DNA of 64,000 nucleotides from assembly GCA_036268775.1 (NCBI GenBank), contig DATATM010000012.1, positions 124,001-188,000 of the forward strand, read 5' to 3'. Both the position numbers and the translations under genes were made by a program. Each line of letters opens with the position of its first letter. Within the stretch, counting starts at the first letter, position 1. This stretch comes from DASZIT01 sp036268775 (GTDB lineage: Bacteria > Actinomycetota > Acidimicrobiia > Acidimicrobiales > RAAP-2). Positions 44,177 through 53,800 of the stretch are shown in pieces. The notes under the pieces are model-generated. The model made no database searches. It had not been told where the DNA came from and saw only the letters and a program-made list of their open reading frames with translations.

Positions 44177-45481
44177 ATGCCCCCTCAAATCTGCACCCCC
44201 GACGAAGCCGCCGCGCGGGTGCGGACCCGCGACACCATCGGGTTCGGCCTCGGACCCGCCAACCCCGACGCCTTCCTCACCGCTTTGGGGACCCGCGACG
44301 ACTGGGAAGGGTTGACCCTGGGCGGGGCCCTGTTGCTCGGGTACTACACCGTGCTCACCCATCCCAAGGTGTCCTACCGCTGCGGGTTCTTCGGCCCCGC
44401 TGAACGGGTCCTGTTGGGCCAGGGGTACAACGTGGAGCTGGTCCCCGGGGGATTCCGCCAGTTCGCCCCCATCCTCCGCCGGTTCGCCCCCCGGATCATG
44501 ACCGCGCAAGCCGCCCCGCCGGATGGAGACGGCAATGTCAACCTCTCCCTCCACCTGGGGGCCACCTACGACGAGCTGGTGATGGCCGGAAAGGACCCCG
44601 ACCGGTTGCTGGTGGTGGAGGTGAATCCCCATCTTCCCCGGACCCGGTCGCTCCCCCCCGAGTACAGCAACACGATGCCGGTCGACCTGATCGACGTCCT
44701 GGTGGAAGCGGACGGGCAGCCCTATGCCCTGGCCGAGCCACCACCCGACGAGGTCGACCATGCCATTGCCGATGTGGCCATGGGCTTCATCACCGACGGC
44801 GCCACCCTCCAGATCGGGATCGGCGCCATCCCCAACATCGTCGCCCATCAGCTGGCCGCCGGCACCGGTGGCGGCTACGGGATCCACAGCGAGATGTTCA
44901 CCGATGGCCTGATGGGACTCCATCAGGCCGGCAAGGTCACCAACTCCGCCAAAGGGATCTTCGACGGGGTGTCGGTGACCACCTTCGCCCTCGGCTCGGC
45001 CGACCTCTACAAATGGCTGGACGACAATCCCGATGTCGCCTTCCTCCCCGTCGAGGTGGTCAACGACCCGACGGTCATCGCCCGCAACCAGAAGTTCGTC
45101 TCCATCAACGGCGCCCTCAGCCTCGACCTCTACGGCCAGGTGGTAGCGGACAGCATCGATGGCCGGCAGATCTCCGGGGTCGGGGGGCACGAGGACTTCG
45201 TTTCCGCCGCCGGCCTCCGGGCCGATGATCACTCCCTCATCTGTCTGCGCTCCACCGCCACCGTCAACGGCGAGCTGCGGTCGCGGATCGTGGCCGCCCT
45301 CCCGGCCGGCTCCGTGGTCTCGACCCCCCGCCACCACACCGGGGTGGTGATCACCGAACACGGGGCCGCCGACCTCTATGGGCTGACCGTCCGGGAGCGG
45401 GCCTTCGCCCTGGCCGGGATTGCCGACCCCCAATTCCGGGGGGAATTGCAGTCCGCCGCCTCCACCCTCGGTCGGCACTGA
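44177..45481 (+). CDS. Acetyl-CoA hydrolase/transferase family protein (4-hydroxybutyrate CoA-transferase-like)
   Basis: A 434-residue class I CoA-transferase. Seen: DTIGFGLGPANPDAFLTAL, IMTAQAAPPDGDGNVNLSLH, the DGATLQIGIGAIPNIVAHQL segment, catalytic Glu in YGIHSEMFTDG and VVITEHGAADLYGLTVRER. It would move CoA between acetate/acyl groups via a glutamyl-CoA intermediate; whether it is a hydrolase or transferase cannot be told. ATG start with GAGAGCG. First gene of a tightly packed operon (next start 5 bp downstream). Confidence 0.9.
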   Translation: MPPQICTPDEAAARVRTRDTIGFGLGPANPDAFLTALGTRDDWEGLTLGGALLLGYYTVLTHPKVSYRCGFFGPAERVLLGQGYNVELVPGGFRQFAPILRRFAPRIMTAQAAPPDGDGNVNLSLHLGATYDELVMAGKDPDRLLVVEVNPHLPRTRSLPPEYSNTMPVDLIDVLVEADGQPYALAEPPPDEVDHAIADVAMGFITDGATLQIGIGAIPNIVAHQLAAGTGGGYGIHSEMFTDGLMGLHQAGKVTNSAKGIFDGVSVTTFALGSADLYKWLDDNPDVAFLPVEVVNDPTVIARNQKFVSINGALSLDLYGQVVADSIDGRQISGVGGHEDFVSAAGLRADDHSLICLRSTATVNGELRSRIVAALPAGSVVSTPRHHTGVVITEHGAADLYGLTVRERAFALAGIADPQFRGELQSAASTLGRH

Positions 45482-45486
45482 GCCAG

Positions 45487-46359
45487 GTGACCGACCCGAC
45501 TCACCTCTCGGTGGCCACCTTCAATGTCCACTGCGGGGTCGACGGCTGGGGCCGTCCCTTCGACGTGGTGGCGGAGTGCGCCGCCCTCGACGCCGATGTC
45601 CTGGTCATGCAGGAATCCTGGACTCCGGCGGACGGGGGACTGAGTACCGCCGCCACCGTCGGGCGCGATCTCGGCTACCAGCTCTACGAAGAGCAACTGT
45701 CCACCGGCCGGATCTTCCCTCCCCACCCGTCGGCCAACCACCGCTGGGGCCCGAGGCCCCGGAGTGCCAGTGTGGTCTTCCGCCTCGACAACCCCCATCG
45801 CCCCCGCTCCCGTAATTTCGACCGCCTCCACCCGGAATTCTCTCTCGGCACCTTCGGGCTGGCCGTGCTCACCCGGGTCCCGGTGACCCGCCGGGAGGTC
45901 ATCCCCCTCGGCCGGTTGAAGACCGACGCCTCCCGCCGGTTGGCCATCGCCAGCACCGTGCCGGTCGGCGACGGGTCGATGACAGTGATCGGCACCCATA
46001 TGTCCCACCTGTTGCAGCGTTCGCCGGTGCAGTACGCCCGGCTTCGCAATTCGCTGCCGGATCCGGAGAGCTTCGCCGCCGTGCTGACCGGGGACATGAA
46101 CATGTGGGGACCCCCGCTGGGGGCGTTCTTCCGCGGCTGGCGGCGGGTGATCCGCGGGCGCACCTGGCCGGCCTTCCGCCCCCACAGCCAGCTCGACCAC
46201 ATGCTGGTGACCCCATCGGTGGCGCTCGTCGACGCCCGGATCGCCGAAGCCACCCGGTCCGACCACCTCCCGGTGCGGGTGACCGTGGCCCTGGCCCGAG
46301 CGCCGGTCGGTGGTGCGAACCGGGCCGACGGGCCGGGCGTGCACCGGCAGCGGTCCTGA
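45487..46359 (+). CDS. Endonuclease/exonuclease/phosphatase family protein
   Basis: A 290-residue EEP-fold metal-dependent phosphoesterase. Conserved residues visible: Asn in VATFNVHCGVDGWG, Glu in VLVMQESW, His in IGTHMSHLLQRS, Asp/Asn in LTGDMNMWGPP, Asp-His in QLDHMLVTP and the terminal TRSDHLPVRV. All catalytic positions are present. Substrates in the family range from nucleic acids to sphingomyelin and inositol phosphates; none can be picked here. GTG start five bases after the CoA-transferase stop. Confidence 0.88.
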   Translation: MTDPTHLSVATFNVHCGVDGWGRPFDVVAECAALDADVLVMQESWTPADGGLSTAATVGRDLGYQLYEEQLSTGRIFPPHPSANHRWGPRPRSASVVFRLDNPHRPRSRNFDRLHPEFSLGTFGLAVLTRVPVTRREVIPLGRLKTDASRRLAIASTVPVGDGSMTVIGTHMSHLLQRSPVQYARLRNSLPDPESFAAVLTGDMNMWGPPLGAFFRGWRRVIRGRTWPAFRPHSQLDHMLVTPSVALVDARIAEATRSDHLPVRVTVALARAPVGGANRADGPGVHRQRS

Positions 46360-46393
46360 CAGGGATGCCCGGCTGCCATTAGCGTCACCTGCC

Positions 46394-47182
46394 ATGGTCG
46401 ATCCCCTGGAAGGTTTCGAGAAGGGCCTGTTCACCGCGGAGGGCAAGACCCGCACCGTGTACCGGACAGGTTCCGGACCGGCGGTGATCGTGATCAGCGA
46501 AATGCCCGGCATCACCCCCCATGTCGCCGACTTCGGACGGAAGGTGGCCGAAGTCGGGTGCACCGCGGTGCTGCCCCACGTCTTCGGGGACGACGGGCGG
46601 CGGCCGACCGCCGGGTACACCGTCGGATCGCTGGCCCGGGCTTGTATCTCCCGCGAGTTCACCATTCTCGCCCTCAAGAAGGCCAGCCCCATCACCACCT
46701 GGCTCCGGGCCTTGGCCAAGGCCGAGCACGAGACCTGTGGCGGGCCGGGGGTGGGGGCGGTGGGGATGTGCTTCACCGGTGGCTTCGCGTTGGCCATGAT
46801 GGTCGACGACGTAGTCGTCGCCCCGGTGCTCAGCCAGCCGTCGGTGCCGTTCGCAGTGAGCAAACGGCACAGCTGGGACCTCGGCATTTCCGACGCCGAC
46901 CTCCGGCGGGTGCAGGAACGGGTGGCGGCCGGGACCTGCGTGCTCGGCCTGCGCTTCACCGGCGACCGCATGAGCCCGCACGCCCGGTTCGAACATCTCC
47001 AGGAGGTGCTGGGTGACGGATTCATCGCGGTGGAGCTCGACTCGTCGGCGGGGAATCCCTACGGCCACAAGTCGATGGCCCACTCGGTCCTGACCGAGGA
47101 TCTCGACGACCGGGAGGGCACCCCGACCCGGGCGGCGCTCGACCAGGTGCTGGCCTTCTTCCGCGAACGGCTGATGGTTTGA
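46394..47182 (+). CDS. Dienelactone hydrolase family protein
   Basis: A 262-residue alpha/beta hydrolase with the Cys nucleophile of dienelactone hydrolases: VGMCFTGGFALAM. Also seen are VIVISEMPGITPHVADFGRK (oxyanion side), Asp in LRFTGDRMSPHAR and His in GNPYGHKSMAH. Family members hydrolyse dienelactone in chloroaromatic breakdown or act on other esters. ATG 46394 chosen over the open upstream frame because it places the core strand correctly. Its stop overlaps the next start (TTGA). Confidence 0.88.
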   Translation: MVDPLEGFEKGLFTAEGKTRTVYRTGSGPAVIVISEMPGITPHVADFGRKVAEVGCTAVLPHVFGDDGRRPTAGYTVGSLARACISREFTILALKKASPITTWLRALAKAEHETCGGPGVGAVGMCFTGGFALAMMVDDVVVAPVLSQPSVPFAVSKRHSWDLGISDADLRRVQERVAAGTCVLGLRFTGDRMSPHARFEHLQEVLGDGFIAVELDSSAGNPYGHKSMAHSVLTEDLDDREGTPTRAALDQVLAFFRERLMV

Positions 47183-48057
47183 CCGCCGCCACCGATGAGT
47201 GGGAACAGCGGGGCGGCCGCATCCCGCTGGCCGGTTACGAGGTCTTCGTGGTCGACATCGACGAAGCCGACGCCGGAGGCCGGGAGCCACTGCTGGTCAT
47301 CCACGGCTTCCCCACCTCCTCGTTCGACTTCCACCTGGTGGTCGACCGGCTGGCCCGGGACCGGAGGGTGGTCCTCTTCGACCTGGTCGGCTATGGACTG
47401 TCGGCCAAGCCCGATCTCGCCTACACCGTCGACATCCAGGCCGACGTGGCTATGGCCCTCACCGACCGGCTGGGACTCGATCGGATCTCCCTCCTCACCC
47501 ACGACTTCGGGGACACGGTGGGCGGCGAGCTGCTGGCCCGCCAGGAGGAGGGTCGCTGGCCGGTGGAGATCGTCCGCCGGGTCCTCACCAATGGCAGCAT
47601 CTACATCCAGATGGCCCATCTCAGCGCCGGCCAGGAGCTCCTGTTGAGTCTGCCCGACCAGCGGCTGGGTGATGACGCCCCGATGGACACCCACACCCTG
47701 GCCGGAGGTCTGGCCGCCACCTTCAGTCCGACGTCCACCGTGAGCGCCGAGGAGTTGGAGGGGGCCGCCGAGCTCGCCGCCCGGTCGGACGGCCTGTCCC
47801 TCCTCCCCCGGACCATCCGCTACATCGAGGAACGGCGGCGGAGCGAGTCCCGGTTCACCGGTGCCATCGAGGACCACCCGTCGCCGCTGCACGTGGTCTG
47901 GGGGGCCGACGACCCCATCGCGGTGGTGGCGATGGTCGACCGGCTCCGGGAGGCCCGGCCGGACGTCAGCGCGGAGATCCTCGACGGGGTCGGCCACTTC
48001 CCGATGGTCGAATCTCCCGACCGCTTTCTGGCCGGGGTCCAGCGCGGATTGTCCTGA
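47179..48057 (+). CDS. Alpha/beta hydrolase (haloalkane dehalogenase/epoxide hydrolase-like)
   Basis: A 292-residue hydrolase with an acidic nucleophile: LLTHDFGDTVGGELL puts Asp in the elbow (H-D-x-G), as in haloalkane dehalogenases and epoxide hydrolases, together with LLVIHGFPTSSFDFHLVV and LFDLVGYGLSAKP. The acid is likely in VVWGADDPIAVV and the base in GVGHFPMVESPD. TTG start overlaps the previous stop, so translation is coupled. Substrate unknown; the fourth gene of the apparent catabolic operon. Confidence 0.85.
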   Translation: MTAATDEWEQRGGRIPLAGYEVFVVDIDEADAGGREPLLVIHGFPTSSFDFHLVVDRLARDRRVVLFDLVGYGLSAKPDLAYTVDIQADVAMALTDRLGLDRISLLTHDFGDTVGGELLARQEEGRWPVEIVRRVLTNGSIYIQMAHLSAGQELLLSLPDQRLGDDAPMDTHTLAGGLAATFSPTSTVSAEELEGAAELAARSDGLSLLPRTIRYIEERRRSESRFTGAIEDHPSPLHVVWGADDPIAVVAMVDRLREARPDVSAEILDGVGHFPMVESPDRFLAGVQRGLS

Positions 48058-48090
48058 GGCCGTCGGCGTTGTTCCTAAGCCTTTGTCGGG

Positions 48091-48891
48091 TCAGACCGTG
48101 CAGATGACCTCACCATGGAGGATGGCGAACCACCCGTCGGGCTCGGCGGCCCAGTCCCGCCATCCCTGAGCAAAACTGGCGAGGTCGGCGTCGGTGGCGA
48201 TCTCCCGGACCAGCAACTGCTCCGCCAGCGATGATTTGGTCATCCGGTCGGCCCAGAGGTCACCCCACCACGTCCGTTCCTCGGGAGTAGCGAAACACCA
48301 GGTGGAGGCGGACGGGGCGACGGAGGCAAAGCCGGCCCGGTTGACCCAGGAGAGGAGCTTCCGGCCGGCGTCGCACTGGGCACCGTTGGCCAGAGTGGCG
48401 GCCCGATAGGCAACCAGGCTCCGCTCCACGTCCGGATAGGCGGGATAGAAAATCATCGCCGGGTAGTCGCCGTCGCGGGCGGCCACCAGTCCTGCCGGCC
48501 GGCACACCCGTTTCATCTCCATCAGGGCCGCCACCGGATCGCCCACGTGCTGGAGCACCTGGTGGGCATGGACGACATCGAAGGCGTCGTCGTCGTACTC
48601 CAGATGGAAGAGATCGCCGACTTCGAAGGACAGGCCGGCCGGCCCGTCGAGGGCGGTGTTCCGCGCCTCGTCGATGACTTCGGCAGAGGCATCCAGGCCC
48701 ACCACCCGGCCGGGGGCCAGCCGGTTGGCCAGATCGACAGTGATGGTCCCTGGACCGCACCCGACGTCGAGCAGCGACATCCCCGGGTCCAGGTGGGGAA
48801 GCAGGTACCCGGCCGAGTTCTCCGCGGTCCGCCACCGGTGCGAACGCAGCACACTGTCGTGATGCCCATGGGTGTAGGGGATATTTGCCAT
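48091..48891 (-). CDS. Class I SAM-dependent methyltransferase
   Basis: A 266-residue methyltransferase. Motif I is SLLDVGCGPGTITVDLA, motif II acidic end VVGLDASAEVIDEA, and later FDVVHAHQVLQHVGDPVAAL (motif IV/post-I). It resembles ubiquinone/menaquinone-type or small-molecule methyltransferases; substrate unknown. ATG 48891 after GGGGAA. Divergent from the LysR gene with 70 bp between. Confidence 0.9.
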   Translation of the reverse strand: MANIPYTHGHHDSVLRSHRWRTAENSAGYLLPHLDPGMSLLDVGCGPGTITVDLANRLAPGRVVGLDASAEVIDEARNTALDGPAGLSFEVGDLFHLEYDDDAFDVVHAHQVLQHVGDPVAALMEMKRVCRPAGLVAARDGDYPAMIFYPAYPDVERSLVAYRAATLANGAQCDAGRKLLSWVNRAGFASVAPSASTWCFATPEERTWWGDLWADRMTKSSLAEQLLVREIATDADLASFAQGWRDWAAEPDGWFAILHGEVICTV

Positions 48892-48919
48892 TTCCCCAGT
48901 CTGAGCGCCTTACCCCCCA

Positions 48920-48949
48920 TTAGCAAAGAAGTATTGATGAACCTAGATA
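48920..48949 (+). promoter_or_regulatory. AT-rich divergent promoter region of the LysR gene
   Basis: TTAGCA (48920-48925) and TAGATA (48944-48949) with an 18-bp spacer lie just before the LysR start, in an otherwise GC-rich window. LysR regulators usually bind such divergent gaps, so it likely controls both genes. Confidence 0.35.
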
Positions 48950-48961
48950 TAAGCTGACCGA

Positions 48962-49858
48962 ATGGCAGCATCGGAGTGGCTCCGCACCTTTGTCGCCATC
49001 TACCGGTCCAGTTCGGTGACCGCCGGCGCCGCCCTCCGGGGTCTCTCCCAGCCGGCGGCCAGCCAACAGTTGGCCGGCCTCGAGCGCCGAGCCGGTGCCC
49101 CCCTCTTCGTCCGCACCGCCGGCGGGGTCGAGCCGACCCGCCGGGGTCGGGAGTTGTACGCCGAGGTCGCCGAACAGCTCGACCGCCTCGAACCGGTGCT
49201 CCTGGGGCTCGAGGGTGGGGTGGGCGTCACTCCCCCGCTGACCATCCGATTCGGGTCGTCGGCCGAGTACTTCTCGTTCGAGGTGATCCCGCGGTTCGAC
49301 CCGTCGGGGCCGTCGATCGCGGCCACCTTCGGGAGCGACCGCGAGGTCATCGAATGGCTGGAAGGCGGCGAACTCGACATCGCGGTGACCAGCACCACCC
49401 CCGCCCGCCGGTCGATCGCCTCGACCCCCATCGACACCAAGCGATTCGTGCTGGTGGCTCCGCCCACGATGATGCCCAGCCCGGCAGTGACATCGATGGA
49501 GGAGCTGGCAGTGTGGTTGGTCGGGAAACCCTGGGTGGCCTACAGCGCGGAGTTGCCCATGACCCGCCGGTTCTGGCTGTCGAGCCTGGGGCGGCCGTTC
49601 GCCGCCGACCTCCGTCTGGTCGCCCCCGATCTGCGGGCGGTGGTCGGCGCCGTCGAAGGCGGGCACGGCCTCAGCCTGCTCCCGACGTTTGTCTGCTCCG
49701 AGCAGCTCGCCCGCGGCAGTATCGCCAAGGTCTTCCCGGTGTCGGACACCCTCCCGGCCGAGCCGTGGTTCGCCAACATCCGGGTGGGAGATGTCGGGCG
49801 CAACCACCTCGGCGCCTTTATCCGGCGCTTGGAGGCTCCCCCGGGGGCCGAGGGGTGA
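48962..49858 (+). CDS. LysR family transcriptional regulator
   Basis: A 298-residue regulator. The N-terminal winged helix is visible as WLRTFVAIYRSSSVTAGAAL and LSQPAASQQLAGLERRAG, the LysR helix-turn-helix; the co-inducer domain follows (LTIRFGSSAEYFSFEVIPRF). ATG start. It is divergent from one methyltransferase and followed by another that overlaps it, so it probably controls both (inference). Confidence 0.92.
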   Translation: MAASEWLRTFVAIYRSSSVTAGAALRGLSQPAASQQLAGLERRAGAPLFVRTAGGVEPTRRGRELYAEVAEQLDRLEPVLLGLEGGVGVTPPLTIRFGSSAEYFSFEVIPRFDPSGPSIAATFGSDREVIEWLEGGELDIAVTSTTPARRSIASTPIDTKRFVLVAPPTMMPSPAVTSMEELAVWLVGKPWVAYSAELPMTRRFWLSSLGRPFAADLRLVAPDLRAVVGAVEGGHGLSLLPTFVCSEQLARGSIAKVFPVSDTLPAEPWFANIRVGDVGRNHLGAFIRRLEAPPGAEG

Positions 49859-50673
49859 CCCTCGGAATGCTCCCTCCACCTCCTGGCACTACCGTGGCCG
49901 CGGTGACCAACTTCGACCACGTCGCCGATGAATACGACCGGATCGGCCCCGAGTACCAGGAGTCGAAGCTCCTCCCCTTCCGCCTCCACGTCGAAGAACA
50001 CACGACCTTCGGCCTCCTCCCCGACCTGCAGGGTCTCTCGGTGGTGGACCTGGCCTGTGGCGATGGCATCTACTCCCGCAAGCTCATGCGGCGGGGGGCG
50101 GCCCGGGTGGTCGGGGTGGACATCTCCCCGGAGATGATCTCCCTGGCGGAGCGGGCGGAGTCAGCCGTCCCCCTCGGGGTCGAGTATGTCCTGGCCGACG
50201 TGGCGGCGGCCGAGCTGGACGAACGGTTCGACCTCGCCTATTGCTCTTTCTTGTTCAACTACGCCGCCAGCCGTGCCCAGTTGCGCTCGTTGATCGAGAG
50301 CGTGGCCCGTCTCGTCCGGCCCGGGGGCCTGGTGGTCGGCTGCAATGACTATCCCGAGAACCCACCGTCCCTCTTTGGCCAGTACCGGCCGTACGGTTTC
50401 GTGAAGATCGGCGAAGCCCACCCCAGCGAAGGCAGCACCATCACCTACCGGTTCTACAATCCCGATGGCACCCCGTTCGACCTCGACAACTACTTCATGC
50501 CCACCGAGATCTACCGGGAGGAGTTCGCGGCGGCCGGCTTCTCTTCGTTCAACTGGGTGATGCCCACAGTCTCCGCGAAAGGACTGGCCGCCTTCGCCCC
50601 TGGCTTCTGGGACGACTATCTGAACGCGCCCCCCATGGTCAGCTTCACCGCCACCGCCGGGACCGCCGGATAG
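49855..50673 (+). CDS. Class I SAM-dependent methyltransferase
   Basis: A ~272-residue methyltransferase. Motif I SVVDLACGDGIYSRKLM, motif II VVGVDISPEMISLAER, and DLAYCSFLFNYAASRAQL are clear; the C-terminal part (FRFYNPDGTPFDLDNYF-like: YRFYNPDGTPFDLDNYF) resembles ToxA/16-like small-molecule methyltransferases. GTG 49855 overlaps the LysR stop; ATG 49867 and GTGs at 49894/49903 are alternatives. Substrate unknown. Confidence 0.82.
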   Translation: MTLGMLPPPPGTTVAAVTNFDHVADEYDRIGPEYQESKLLPFRLHVEEHTTFGLLPDLQGLSVVDLACGDGIYSRKLMRRGAARVVGVDISPEMISLAERAESAVPLGVEYVLADVAAAELDERFDLAYCSFLFNYAASRAQLRSLIESVARLVRPGGLVVGCNDYPENPPSLFGQYRPYGFVKIGEAHPSEGSTITYRFYNPDGTPFDLDNYFMPTEIYREEFAAAGFSSFNWVMPTVSAKGLAAFAPGFWDDYLNAPPMVSFTATAGTAG

Positions 50674-50805
50674 GTCGAATCCTTGCCGCCGCCGAAGAAC
50701 CCCGGCGGAGCCCCCGGTCGGAGTCAGAAACGCTGAAAGGCCAGCGCTGAGGCCGTCCAGGGCGAACTGAGCCTCGAGGCGGTGCCCAACTGCGGCTTTT
50801 CCTCA

Positions 50806-50835
50806 TTGAATCGCCCCGAACTACCGATGTATTGC
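50806..50835 (+). promoter_or_regulatory. Candidate promoter of the hybrid kinase gene
   Basis: TTGAAT (50806-50811) and TATTGC (50830-50835), 18-bp spacer, lie about 55 bases before the ATG in a 216-bp gap. Upstream of it (50690-50800) are several short palindromic stems (GCTG/CAGC, GCCTC/GAGGC) without a match to a known riboswitch. Confidence 0.3.
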
Positions 50836-50889
50836 TAGTGGCGACTCGGACGGATTGAGCGCGCCCAACCGGACGAGAGACCCAAGAGC

Positions 50890-53800
50890 ATGGCCGAACC
50901 CAGAGGACGAATCCTGCGGCGGTGGGAGAACTGGCGCCTGCGGACCAAAGGCCTCGCGGTCGTGGCCGTGCCTCTCGCCGCCCTGGCCCTGGCCGGGGCG
51001 GTGTTCGCCGGATTTCAGCAACAGGACCAACAGGCGGCTCAGCGGGTGGCCCAGAGCGATGCGGTGCGCTTGGCGCTCCAGAACGTCACTGTCGATCTCG
51101 TCAACGCCGAGACCGGGGTGAGGGGCTATCTCCTCACCCGCCAAACCACCTTCCTCGAGCCCTTCGAACAGGCCCAAACCAGCACCACCCAGGACATCAA
51201 TCGGCTCATCGGCCTGGTGAAAGACAGTCCCGACGAAAGGGACCGGGCTCAAGAGGTGAAGTCGTTGGCCGCCCAACGCCTGACCCACCTCCAGGCTCTC
51301 CTGGCCGCCACCGATGTGCCTACCTCATCCGAGCTCGCTCTCCTGGCCGAAAGCAAACTCTCGATGGACGCGGTGCGAGCCGAGCTGACCGAGATGGATC
51401 ACGTCGAAGCGGGACTGCAGGCGGCCCGCACCACCGACCACAACCGCATCACCACCTGGTTCAACGTGGCCATCGCGGTCGTCATCGGCCTCGGCCTGGC
51501 CGGCGGCATCACCGTCTCCCTGCTCTTCGGTATCGGTGTCGCCCGACGGGTGAAGCGACTCCAGGAGAATGCCGATCGCCTCCAGGATGAAGTCCCCCTC
51601 ACCGATCTGCCCACCGGGAAGGACGAGGTGGGGCGCCTGGGTGCCGCCCTCGGCAACGCCGGCGCGTTGCTGTCCGAAAAGAGCCGGGGACTCCGGGACG
51701 CCCAGGACTTTCTCGACCATCTGATCACCGCCAGCCCGGTGGTCGTGCTCCGGGTTGCGTTGGTGCGCGAGGGAACCGAGGACTTGCGGGCTTTCTACGT
51801 CAGTGCCAACGCCGAACGGATATTCGGCTACACCCCCGATCAGATCCTTGCCGATCCGAATTTCCTGTTGCTGGTCCACCCCGACGATCGTGGCCGGTTG
51901 CGAGATGCCTTCCTGGCCGCGATGCGCGACGACGGCGCCGATCTCGAATTCCGGCTTCGGCACCAGGCCGGTGACCACCGTTGGGTGCACGCCACCCTCC
52001 ACCACGAGCCGGCGGAGGCAGGGGCGCTCCCGGCCATGCTCGCCTATCTGACTGATGTGACCGAGCGGAAGGCCATGGAGGCGGACCTGGTCGCCGCCCG
52101 CCGGGCGGCAGTCGAAGCGGCCCGGATCAAGTCCGAATTCCTGGCCAACATGAGCCACGAGATCCGTACCCCCCTCAACGGCGTCATTGGCATGACCGGG
52201 CTCCTGCTCGACACCGGCCTCAGCCTCGAGCAACGGGGGTACGCCGAAACCGCCCGGACCTCGGGCGAGGCGTTGCTCACCGTCATCAACGACATCCTCG
52301 ACTTCTCCAAGATCGAGGCGGGGAAGATGCAGATCGAGACCCTCGACTTCGAACTCCGGACGGTGGTGGAGGAGGGAGCCGACCTGTTGGCCGACCAAGC
52401 TCATAGCAAGGGTCTCGAGTTGGCCACCATGATCGACCTCGAGGTCCCCCTCGATGTCTCCGGAGACCCCGGTCGGCTGCGCCAGATTCTCCTCAACCTG
52501 GTCAGCAACGCGGTGAAGTTCACCAAGACGGGGGAGGTGGTGGTCCGGGCCCATCTCGACGCCAGCGATCCCGAGCCCCACATGGTCCGCTTCGAGGTCA
52601 CCGATACCGGCATCGGCCTGACCGCCGAGGACCAGGCCCAGCTGTTCCAGAGCTTCTCCCAGGTCGACGCGTCCACCTCCCGGAGATTCGGCGGCACCGG
52701 CCTGGGCCTGGCCATCTGTCGTCAACTGGTCGAACTGATGGGAGGCCAGATCGGGGTGGAGAGCCAACCGGGACAAGGCTCGACGTTCTGGTTCACCCTC
52801 CCCCTGCCGGCGGCCTCCCCCGCCCCCCGCCTGCTGCTGCACCATCCCGAACTGAAGGGAATGCTAGTCCTGGCGGTGGATGACAACGACACCAATCGAA
52901 CCATCCTGAAGCAGACCCTGCGGGGTTGGGGAATGCTCCCGACCACCGCCGAGAGCGGGGCCGAAGCCCTGGTCGAACTGCGTGGCGCCGCGGAGCGGGG
53001 GGACCCCTACGCCTTGGTGATCGTGGACTACCACATGGAGGGTATGGATGGCCTGGCCCTCGCCCGAGCCATCCGCGCCAATTCTGCCCTCGACGACCCC
53101 CGGCTCGTGCTGTTGACCTCCTCGGGGCACGCCGACCACGCCCCGAACGTCCGGGGTGCCGACATCGACGCCTTCTTGACCAAGCCGATCCGTCAGTCCG
53201 CACTCCACAATGCGCTGATCAGCGCGATGGGCATGCCCCCTATCTCGCCGCCGCGGACCGTGCTGACCGCCCACAACGTTACCGAGGACCAAGCCCAGCA
53301 CCGCCCGCTGATTCTGGTGGTGGAGGACAATCCGGTGAGCCAGAAGGTCGCGGCCCGGAACCTGGAGAAGCTGGGCTACCGGGTGGACGTGGCGGCCAAT
53401 GGGGCCGAGGCCGTGGAGGCGGTGGCGCGGCAGTCGTACGCCGTCGTGCTGATGGACTGCCAGATGCCGGAGATGGACGGCTACACCGCGACGGCGGAAA
53501 TCCGCCGCCGGGAAGCCGGGGGGGCTCGGCTCCCCATCATCGCCTTGACGGCGGGGGCCATGGGTGGGGACGAAGAACGGGCCCTGGCCGCCGGCATGGA
53601 CGGCTACCTGGCCAAGCCCATGAAGGTGGGGGACCTGGCCGCGGCCGTCCGGCACTGGGTACCGATCGGCAACCCGTCTCCGGTCGTGGCGGTCCCTGCC
53701 GTGACCGACCAGCCGGACGATCTCCGGCCCGACCTGGATCCGACCGTCATCGCCAGCCTCCGAGACCTCGGCGGGTCCGACCTGGTGGACGAACTGGTCG

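Noticed and set aside
50690..50800. Hairpin-rich gap before the hybrid kinase, considered as a c-di-GMP riboswitch
   Set aside because: The conserved GEMM core and tetraloop-receptor text are not present.
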